From positions 28,486 to 92,485 of the forward strand of contig UZAN01039817.1 of the NCBI GenBank assembly GCA_900618425.1: a stretch of 64,000 nucleotides of DNA, written 5' to 3'. A model generated the notes under the pieces. It made no database searches. It was not told the DNA's origin and worked only from the letters and a program-made list of their open reading frames with translations. Positions within the stretch are counted from its first letter, which is position 1; each line of letters opens with the position of its first letter. Shown piece by piece: positions 38,001 through 49,700 of this stretch. The stretch comes from Echinostoma caproni (lineage: Eukaryota; Platyhelminthes; Trematoda; Plagiorchiida; Echinostomatidae). The translations under genes were made by a program, and so were the position numbers.

Positions 38001-40702
38001 ACCACCTTTGGTTTTCTCCACCCACTACCTGCCTCGGAAAACATCGCACGCTGTGGCGACCCATCTGATGACATGCGTAGCACATATCCCGACCAGCGTA
38101 ACCTATGGAGGTCGACTACCTGCTCCAGTGGGCGACCGCGGTTGCCTAAAACTGCACCTAACCCCAGCATTGCTCGTTCGGCTGTGCTACCAGATTCGTG
38201 CAATACTACAGCGCTGTTCGAACGCAGACAATCTAACTACCTTTGATATTCAGATCATTGGCCACTCCACTCTGTGAAGGTTATTCGATGACCAGCAAGA
38301 TACTAGTCCACCTATGCGATACAGATAAAAATGGCATCACATTCCTCTGGGATAAGCTGTTTTTTTAAACAGTAAACTCACTCTCGAAAACGAGGAGGAA
38401 TTCGTCATCGTCTACCTGAATTGACAGGTGTGCATCACATGGCACTTGTTGGAAGAAGGATAAACTTGGATCCAGATCCACAAGGTCTGTCCGAAGTAAG
38501 GCTGAGACGTGTGAGAGAGAGAGAGAGAGAAATTACGATATTATGAACCATCAATCAAATGGAATGCGGAAGTCTGGCAATGACAGATGGAATCCGCCAC
38601 ATAATAAGTACATGTAGAAAGGTATACAACAGACAACCAATAATAGTGATACGAATTTCGTCCCCAATTGAATCCACTCGATGATTTTCATGCGTTTAAT
38701 AACAGTTAAATCATGTTTAATGGCGTTGACAGGAACAAAGTGACCTCTTGCTATCGTAGTGACGAGGGCACGATTTATTGTCTCAGAAATATGCGAATCC
38801 AGTGCGTAGAAAGTGCACTGGAAAGTGAGTGCCAGGCATATAGAGCAACTGGAAGGAGGACACGTTTTATTACATGGCCCAGTGAGATGTACCAAACAAT
38901 GAATGAACACCACAATTACAACTTACGATGACATCCGGCGGAGGTGTGTATTGTGTTGCACTAGTATGTATATGGAATCTAGAAAGACATGTGTGCACTC
39001 TAGACACGAATAGCACCAGTTCAATGATTAACGGCGTTCTATCCCAAATTTTGTTATAATAATAAATGTTTTGACATCTTTTGTTTATTGACTACAGAAA
39101 TGTACAATAAACTTTTTATAAGGGGGCCGTAGCTTTACAAACGAAGCTTGAAGAAATACAGATAACGGGAAGATGGGCGGCGTTGGCGGGGTTCCCACTC
39201 AGGAGCCCGCAGGTGGTTATTTCGACAAGCTTGCTACTCAGCCATCGTCGTAAACACCATACAAGTAAAGGTCAAATGTTCAAAAAGAGAAACAGAAGTT
39301 GATCTTCATTTCCACGGCAAAAGTCCTGAACGCATTATGCTTCATCAGCAAGGATCAATAACACATGCATAAAGATGGTGTTACGAGTGAGAAGCAATAA
39401 TAATAATACGCACAGGTGCGTGCGATAGATAAAAAAGAGTTACACGGTCTTAACTAGTCAAAATGAATTTCCACCATTCGTTCAGTTAACATCTCCTCCC
39501 GTACGATCAAAGCACAGTCAGGGCCGGCTATCGTACGTCTATTTCTATATATAGAAGCAATAAGCACCGCAAATGTCTTATTCATAAAAACAATGCCATC
39601 GTTTTTGTTTACAGGGAATGCATCACTCGGTTTTGGAAGGGATTGTTTGTTATGCAATCATGCTCTCCAGAAGAGATGGTAGATGATGAGTATAGGATTT
39701 TTTCGAATCAAACTCACATTTATCGGGTATGATCAAGTTACACTCGGCTATCTAACATGCAGACCACTCTGTCGTCAAATGACGGTCAAGCGATCCGTAT
39801 CCGACGACAGAGAGAGAGAGAGACACACAAACCGTAATCGCGCGCAAATATTATCCCGCCAGATGAAAATGCGATCAAATAACAGATGAGAGAAAGTGCT
39901 CGAAGGAGTAAGCAAATCAACAGTACAAACTCAGACACAAATTGATTCAATCGGATCAACCAAAATCAATGAACAACGAAAAGTACAAACTAACTCAACA
40001 ACTGAATTCACATTGAAGCATATCTATCAACGACATGGTGTATAAGTAAAAGTGAGTGGGTAATGCATGGGGTTCCAAAGTTGAAAGAAACAACAAAACA
40101 GTGAGGACTACTGCGATTAACTGGTAGTCGAACAGAAAAAAGTGCTCGAGAAAACACAACCTCAGGAAATGAATTATTCTGAATGGAGGGAATGATCACT
40201 AGCAGTGTTCCCGTTGGAAACTAATGAATCCCATCAAACAGACTTGCGGAAGGTATCGCACAGTAACACAATCAACACATTCGAACTGGTATGCACCTGT
40301 GCAGGATATTTCGAGGGTGAGGAGACTACCAGGTTTTGAGCGTTGACAAACGTGTCTATAAATTTGCGGGAGTTTTCGGTGTGAAAACACAACGACTAAT
40401 TTTCAATTGAGAAAAAAATAAGTTGTCAGCTTTTACAACCATTAGCCACGCATTTTCGTGCACTCTGGTTTTGCTTGCTGTCTTTTGACAGCCAAAAGAG
40501 ATCAGCAAGGAAAGTAAAACCGAATATATACGGAAGCAGGTAAAATAAAAAAAGAACCGTTCCGACTGTCACACTTACACACCGGCCAGCAACAGTTCAA
40601 CAAACAAGTTTCAAATGACTAATGACGGGAAAATAACGGCCGTATACATTGGTAGCACTTCGCGCTAATAAACTGTGGTGTTGCCAAAATCTGCCGCTCT
40701 TT

Positions 40703-40762
<60 letters not shown>

Positions 40763-43700
40763 ACTAGAGTTCATCGACTTACCCTGGGCGGGGGAGTCGG
40801 TCCATAAATTGTACAGCGCGAAGAAACTGGGACAACCAATGCACAACCAATCACCGCCACGAGCGAATTGAATGGACTGAACGGTGTCTGGGCAGGAGAT
40901 TTCGCGCAGTCGACGATGTCGACCACGAACCCGAGCAATCTCATAAACCCAAACCGATCGTCGTCCCGCCGCACAGAGAAGACTGACTGTATTGCCCCGA
41001 CTCATGCCGCAAATAAATTGCGAACAGGTCTTCGGTTCGGACAGTTTGATCGGATCGAATTGCATGCCCTCAATGGTGCCGAGCAGCAAAAGTTTCAGAC
41101 GTCTTTGTTTTTCTGGAAGACAAAAAATACCAAGAAACTTGTATTCGGGACTGGATACGTGGTTGGAGGTAAAGGAAAACCTTGAGTTCTATGCCATGGG
41201 AATGGCTGCATATTCGTTCAGGAAGATCAAATCAGTGTTACGGGTCTGACGAGATGAAGNTGAAGCGTGTTACAAAAGTAATCTCTCAGAGAAACGACAT
41301 TGTCCCGGGGTAGGGGGTGGGCCTGTATCTCGTTCTCTAAATAGACACGCTGCAATTTTAGCGCACATAAGAGATAGAGCGAAACGGTCGATGAAAAAGA
41401 AACTGAAACAGAGCTGGTCCACAACACACGAGCGATCTACACTGTGGACTCATAACTAGCCCATCAGTGGCGCACTGATGGATACGGGGTTAGGAAAACA
41501 AAAATCCTCGGCGCAGCTGGGCTACGATCGCAAAGGCATAGCAAACCGAAGAAAAATTGACATTCACGACGAATCAATGAGAACAAAATCGAGGTACGTA
41601 CTCACCCTGTATGATAACAATCATTTGCAACTCCTCGGCCAATGCTTCGATCTGAAAGACTGGCTTTTTATCACCACGTCGAACAATGGCTGTAAATGAA
41701 CAAAATCATTTGAGACCAAGTGATCAGATTTTTGAAACGGTGGACACATCTGTCAATCAGATCGACCGAATGGACGTCGCACAGCAACATAAATTCAATG
41801 GTATGAGGCTCAGAGTTGGTTGGCCTGTATTATGAACAGCATTATAGAAGAAAAACAGTGTGGCAAAAATTGAACACTTACTTCCATGTTTGATATCCGC
41901 AACATGCAAACCGTCGTCCGCTCCAAGCAAGATTCGATCCTCATCTAAGCAACAGTGAATGAATAACACGGTTAAACCCGGCTGTGTGCATCAGCAATGC
42001 GATGTGAAACAGATCCAATGGTTGGTATTCAATGAGACCGGTTATTTAGGGGTGGAGGGCAAACAAAAATGTCGAGACACTTGTGCTAGCAGGAAGCGGC
42101 GTTCCGGCATTCGCGGAACATCGGACCAGACCGCAGTGAGTCAAGTCTGGTTTGATTTCGATATACGACTTGGTCAACCCAGCCGATGATTTCGGTACAC
42201 CAGGCTGTGCATAATCATTTCGTGTTATTGGTCTGTCTCCGGTCTGTTTCAAAATCCCCGTTATAATGGTTCATGACTAACTGGGAGCAACAGATGCGGT
42301 CAAAGTGCAAATTAAAAGCAATCCTGACGAAGATTAAATAGAACAATTCGGATGAAATCACGTGGATTGTGATTCAGTTTATCGATATAATAATTACTTA
42401 TAATTAGATTCACCCTGTACTAAAGTGCGTAAATCAATCAACAATAGTAAAGAGGTACCGAATTGCAGATGACGTGGAAACAAAGAAGAATTGGGACTTG
42501 AGACAAATCCGTGCCCCAAGATTTTTACCGGTGCTGCACTTCGACAACCAGATACAACTTTTTTGGCGCTGAAACGATGGTTTATGTACAAGTATACATA
42601 TACATTTAGTGAACAAGAGAGGGTGGGGTAAGCAGACAATTTTTGCAACAACACTCCATTTATGAACCATAGCCTTTTGTGTCCAACAGACGGTGCTCAC
42701 TATCACAACCGAACAGTCGACGGTAGCGCTGTTGTTATGTTTCTCATGCTCACACATAAAACTGAGGGCCTATCGATGCGACGCTTTGACTAAATATGCC
42801 CAGAGGTGAACAAAACTGATTGATGTGGGAGGGGGTAATGAACAAGCACACGCATTAGGTGTTCAAGTTTCTGCAGACATTGTATTATAAGCATTCCAGT
42901 TATGGGACAGCTGTATGCACTCAAATGTTGTTTTTATTTGTCAAAATTTTGACAATTAAACTAACTGCTTTAGGTTGATCAACGAGCGACCATTTATCGG
43001 CTACACAAAAACCCAAACAAGGAGCTATACAGTAAAAGAGAAGTACTAATAGGACAACGAATCATATAACAATAATATTTTAAGAACAGGATTAAGCCAA
43101 GGGCAGATACAACGCCTTCGGGATTTGTAATCGATTTAGCCAAAAAAAGGAATATTAGCACGCCTGTACATAGATGTATTAAAAAGGAGGAAGGGATCGA
43201 ACTTGGGAAAATGAAATGCTCAATGTAACATTCTCCTTACCGTGTTGTCATGATATAAAGGCTCGCAGATTGTGATGAAACGTATTTCGACATTTTCATA
43301 AGCAACAAAGATTTCGAAATGCAAGTTAGCTGTTTGTTTGTTTTTTAAATAATATTGTCCTTAAATTCATTAGCATCAACAGTTAGCACAAACCCGGGAT
43401 CGGTCCTCATCGATCGGTGGCAGACAGCCCTGTGCACGCTAATTACGGCACTGGTGGTTGCTCGGGGCAAGCACGGCTTAAACCAGATTCGACTGGGGAT
43501 AGTGCAATCATTCTCCACAGAATGATAGAATGAGGCAAAAAGAGATTGGTCGATAGGATAGCTGAACAGGCGATTGAAGAAATTCTCACATGCTGGCTTA
43601 CTAAACACTCTGTGATCAGGTTAGAATGCGCAGTTAGATCTTCTGAGTTGAACTGCAGCACGCGCACCATCATCACCACCAACAACAACAGTCAAAAGAG

Positions 43701-46700
43701 TTGAAGATTCTGCTGACCATCATGAAAGGAATGTGATTCTATGCTGTGGAGTACTACACCCATTGGAGAACCACAGGCTATGTGAAAGCAAGATAAGTGA
43801 TTACACTTGGAGGAGTCGTTACTGGATGTGCTTATGTCGTCCCGTGCTGTGATGGAATGGGATGCTACCGTGTTTTTACCTGCTGTGCACTGACAGGAGA
43901 AATCAGAAATCTCCTGCTCTTTCTCTCTCCAACGCACGCACACACACACACAGTTGACCCCGGGAAACAGTGAACGGAGTGAGCACATCCGGTTGAGGGA
44001 AAATGTTTGGACTGAATGCTGTCATTTTCGTGTGTGAGACTGACGGAATCTGTCACTGATCCCCTAACCGTAATTGGTCACCGTTGAACGTGTGCGCGCA
44101 ACAATATGTAATGATTACGGTTTACAAATTTCAACTAAGTAGTAGGCGGTAAAAAACGTGTGTGAAACAGAAAAAAACATGCCACTCACCGAGAACANNN
44201 NNNNNNNNNNNNNNNNNNNNNNNNNNNNNNNNNNNNNNNNNNNNNNNNNNNNNNNNNNNNNNNNNNNNNNNNNNNNNNNNNNNNNNNNNNNNNNNNNNNN
44301 NNNNNNNNNNNNNNNNNNNNNNNNNNNNNNNNNNNNNNNNNNNNNNNNNNNNNNNNNNNNNNNNNNNNNNNNNNNNNNNNNNNNNNNNNNNNNNNNNNNN
44401 NNNNNNNNNNNNNNNNNNNNNNNNNNNNNNNNNNNNNNNNNNNNNNNNNNNNNNNNNNNNNNNNNNNNNNNNNNNNNNNNNNNNNNNNNNNNNNNNNNNN
44501 NNNNNNNNNNNNNNNNNNNNNNNNNNNNNNNNNNNNNNNNNNNNNNNNNNNNNNNNNNNNNNNNNNNNNNNNNNNNNNNNNNNNNNNNNNNNNNNNNNNN
44601 NNNNNNNNNNNNNNNNNNNNNNNNNNNNNNNNNNNNNNNNNNNNNNNNNNNNNNNNNNNNNNNNNNNNNNNNNNNNNNNNNNNNNNNNNNNNNNNNNNNN
44701 NNNNNNNNNNNNNNNNNNNNNNNNNNNNNNNNNNNNNNNNNNNNNNNNNNNNNNNNNNNNNNNNNNNNNNNNNNNNNNNNNNNNNNNNNNNNNNNNNNNN
44801 NNNNNNNNNNNNNNNNNNNNNNNNNNNNNNNNNNNNNNNNNNNNNNNNNNNNNNNNNNNNNNNNNNNNNNNNNNNNNNNNNNNNNNNNNNNNNNNNNNNN
44901 NNNNNNNNNNNNNNNNNNNNNNNNNNNNNNNNNNNNNNNNNNNNNNNNACAACACAGTTGTCTGGTTATGTATTAAGGGGGGAAAAGGGGGCTGTCTGGC
45001 CCACATTCATCAAGTCATTTGAGAGCATGGACAACGTTCGTTCTGTCCCAGTAGCACACAACCCCGGATCTTGTTGCGAAATCCTACTGAACACCGGGAT
45101 GAATCATCGGGCATACGACACAAAAGAAGGGGGGCGGTAACTTGACAGCACGTTCTACATTTGTTTATTCATATGGATGCATGTATACGGCATATGTTTG
45201 TGCTGTGAATCGGAACGTGTGCATACGCTCGGCACCCGGTGAATTCCACATTCATCCCGCCCAACCCACCCACCCACCGCCGACAGTAGAGAAGAAATGT
45301 GAACCAGGCTGGGTTGGTGAATTGGGAGCCTAACCAATAAGTGGGGTACTCTATTTATCTATCTATCTATCAGTGGTGACCTAATCTAGATCTGATCGAA
45401 GTAGCCAATAGGCGAGGATGAATCCGGAGGGAAATCGAAATTAAGTGAAATCGTGTTTCGCAAGTGGGTGGTTTAGATGTCCGTTCCGGTTGACCACATT
45501 TGGTACCGGCGACTTAGACGGCAATGGATGGATGCTACCACCAGATTTCAGCTATCAAAGAAACCTGTTCCGAACTGCTGCTTTCATGAACACAACCAAA
45601 TGGGAGACAGATTATTAACCGAATAACATATATACACAAAGAAACATATTGAACTGTCCATTATGCATTAAAATTATAACAATGAAACGTGCGTCTGGAT
45701 GTATGGACAGAATTCATCAGTTCGAAATGCTATAGGAATGCGGAATACATAGCGAATGCGAGATTGGGGTACTGGTTTCCCGGAGAGTATTACCGATCAC
45801 GGTGCATAGCGCATGCATGGTCCATAATAAAAAAGATGCACGGTCCGAACAGTAGATGATCCAATTCAATCAGCCAACAATATACAGATAATCGTTGTGA
45901 AAAACGAGAGCGGCAGATTACCTCATCGTCAGGGATTTTGCGCATATGTCGCTGAACCAGTCGGGCTGAATCGTCCATTGTCCGGAGCCAACGCTCAGCC
46001 AAGTTCGGATTATCAAAGAGGAGGAATAAGGAGGCGGATGGTAAGCGACTGTCCAGCACAACCTACATATGACCGTAAGAGAAGTAGTGAACGAGAGCGT
46101 TGCATCATCAGCCAGATTGAGAACAGATTTCATGCAAAAAAGTGTAGGAAAAACTGCATTACTTATTAACCAGTTTGCGGATGTCTGTACAATTGTTCAG
46201 TCACGAGGGGACGAAAAAGAACGATTATGAACATGAACATCGAAAATTGAAAAACATCAGGATTCCTAGAGAAGACCTATGGAACATAATCGTAATCGGT
46301 TTGAATTCGCACTAGGTAGGAAACTAAAGTTTCCATTAAAAGGTTTACACGAAAAATAGATCGAGCACGAGTGTGTGAGCGATATCCACAAAAATCAGTG
46401 TGTGGAGGGAGGACGAAAACTGGACTGGAAAGAATTTTGTTTATCACAGAAAAGCAAATACAATTTGATTTCTACAAGTATCACCAATACACGTAACAGT
46501 TAGATCACGACGCATGAGTGAAGTATTTTTAAAGTTTTTTCTTTAAACTGGATGAAGGGGTTGAGACAAGTCACCCTCTGATTGGTATCAAATCAGCTCG
46601 GCTTAGAAATCGGCTAGAGGGACGGGGTTTACCGATATGAATTTGAATGTATTCAGTTCAGTTCTGCTGCTCGATGATACTTGGGTATTGAATGGTGTCA

Positions 46701-49700
46701 CCTCGGGAAAACGTACCGGACGAATTTGTGAGACAATGTTTGGGATACAGACAGAAGGTGTATACAAAATGCATTCAAAACACACGGAGAGGTTCGGGAA
46801 AAGTCCATATTCAATGGAGGAGCTGTAGAAGAGAGAGATTGTTTGAAAGGTGGGTGATTTCAGATTGGTTAGGAACGACTGGTGTCCTACAGGTTTGTCC
46901 TGTATTTGTATCATTTTAGTCTTTTAGATGTTTCTGTTATCAGGGATTTGATTGAATTCATTAATGAAGTCCGAAACCTAGGTTCAAGAATTTTATACCC
47001 CACTTAGCTGTTAACACATGGGCTTAGTAGCAAGATATGTGGTCCTGGCATTCATCGCTTGTCCCTCTCCCCAATCTCACTCGCCCATTGCCATCCATAA
47101 GGTGGTCATTTCATCTTAAATATGTCGCACAATGTTTCGACCTATCCTTGAAAAACTAGTTCAAATTAGAAAAAGAGTGCTGCATTTTCGAAAACGAGGT
47201 CTTTCAAAGCGCAGCGTCGAAGATCAACGGGGAAACAATAAATAAATCGGGAAAATCATACGCAATTGAAAATGACGATACCCCTCGAATACATCAGATC
47301 CCAAGTGATCAGCCAGACGATCATCCGAACACACTTTCACACATAAAAAGACGAAGCGATGTCACTCTAGGACAGAGCAGATAAGTGCCGCATCGTACAA
47401 ACGAGGATGAGATATTCGGTTGTAAACAGATCACAAATCCTGACCGGATCGTCTGAATCATCTGGTGTTGTTCCGAATACAAAGCAATCGAGCTACACAG
47501 TGCACCAGTTGCTTCAAATATAAGAAACAATCGTGCCATAATTAGGCGATGCAGAGCTAACAGAGATACACGGTAAGCGTATTTTGTTTAATGACAAATT
47601 GTACTTACTTCTCACCAGAAATGGAACAAAACAGCCCACTAACCTTTAGGATTTTCGGAATGTCGTTCCGTTTCGCATGAATCACATCGGTGTCCGAAAC
47701 TCGTGAAACCGAGAAGCCCGGACTGCGCATGTCCACAATGCGATTTGGTGAATTAGATAAGAAGACACTGGGGACATGGGACATCGACCCGTTTGGACTG
47801 TGTAGTCGAGACCAGGGGAAAAGTGAGGTAGTCTGCGAAACGGAACTGATACTTCCATTCAGGTTGCTTTCGCCGGCTTGCCCATTCGGATCTGTTGTGA
47901 TCTGGCAGATTGAAACGAGACGAGATCAATAGATAAATAGGCAAAATTTTATCAACATAGGTAATGATGCTAGCAAAACAACACGTAGATGATTCAAAAA
48001 CAGGGGAACACGTGCGTGTAACCGTTCAATTGAGCGGCTCTGAGGCAAGTTCAGACTACAGGCTGGGATCACTTTTCACGGACTTATTCATTGCGAAACT
48101 TGAAAACACTCAATTACAGTCAACCACTAAAGACTGCGTACAATACACGCGGTACCTAGATTATGTTTATCACGCGATCAACGCAACAGCGAACACAACG
48201 GAACTATTAAACATGTTCAACACTACGCATCCTAACATAACAACAACAACAAATTGCCGTTTTCTAGATGTCTGCATCACCCGTCGATCAGATGGTTCGG
48301 TGTAGCATTCCGCGGATAGAAAGGCAAATTGCAAAGATCAATACATTCATTTCCGAAGCTTTAGGTCGCTTAAGATAAAAAAAATCCTGGTTCGTTGCCA
48401 AGCGGACAGGGGAAGAAAGATTTACAATGAGGACATGCTAGCGAAAGAGCTCCGCACTAAAAAAAATCCATATTTGCACGTGATGAATATCCGGAGCGTT
48501 TGGTCGACAAAATGATTCAGTGTACGGAAAACTCTTTACAAAACACCAAGGTTAAGAAAAAATCTGTGCAGATTTGTTCGCCGTTCAAATGGGGACACAT
48601 CAGCTGAGATCATGCAAAGAAGATTATCCGATGCAATCGACAAGACTTTCTATGCATCCAAGCTTCGTGTGTGGTTCACATCCAAATCGCCTATGTGTTT
48701 GCGATTGAAGGAAAAAGTTCCCTAATCTGCGGTCTCATTTTCTGTATACTCCTGTGGAACAACGTACATAGGCCGCACGGTCAGGCGATTGTCCGAACGG
48801 ATAGGTGAACACCACTCTGCGTGGCTGAACACCGGAACGATTAAGTCACTCACCAGTGCAGTGGTTTCACACCCAGCTGAGAAATTTCACTGTGGACGTG
48901 ACTGAGGCTTATCGCCCCCAATATCGATTATCGAGTTAGGTTCGCTGACGGATGCCGGCATTCGTATGCACAACAGCCCAAAAACAACTTGTGTAAGCGC
49001 TAAAGTTTCCCTGGCCCGCCTCACACAGACCTGATCACGAGTAATCTGGATAATCAGATGAGTGGACAAACAAATATTTGATCGTGGTGAATCCAATTTC
49101 CGGTCTCATGGCTTGTAGTAATCTGTGATTTTATTTTGCTTTCCCAATACACTTTTAGTCCCATTGACATGAATATGGACCTCTGAAAACGAGTTTGTTC
49201 GCCACTCTATAGTAGCATTTCAATATAATGTCTTAAGGCCAGTTGTTTTTTGACGCAATCAATAAGCAACTAACTTCTAAGTGAATCCAACAATCAGCTG
49301 ATAACCATAAACCTAGCGCATTCGGGTGAGGATTTTTATCGTGGTATCTTAGCGACAGTCAGAGTGGATTGATTGACAAGTGTTGAAATCACTAACTGAT
49401 CTCATACGTGAGAACTGGGGTTTAATAAAAAATAGCACAAATATACAGATGCGTAGAACATACATGAAATCAGTTGAACTATCGCTTCATGGATGCTTAT
49501 TGGCAAAACGAAAAACAACATTTGTGACAGGAATTCAGAAGTAACAACTGCATAAATTTTGTTGTAAGGAATGATATACAATTCGCTTTTATATCATATT
49601 ATCAGTTGAAAGTTATTATAGCAACGAAGAGTAGTTGGAATAAAGTTTATTTATGTGACGCTTGATCACATCGATCCGCAGATCACTTTCAGTGACAAAT

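Noticed and set aside
41265..41420. Possible CNH exon after an acceptor-like TTGCAG
   Set aside because: The in-phase reading ends in a stop without a donor. Joining 41606 directly to 41112 gives the expected CNH alignment.
44131..45022. Long open frames of about 270-290 codons across the second gap
   Set aside because: They are artefacts of reading through Ns; only 8 bases next to the donor are informative.
47395..47540. Possible extra PH exon on the minus strand
   Set aside because: No frame with an acceptable acceptor and donor matched PH sequence. The exons at 47644 and 45922 join directly in phase 0 and in register.
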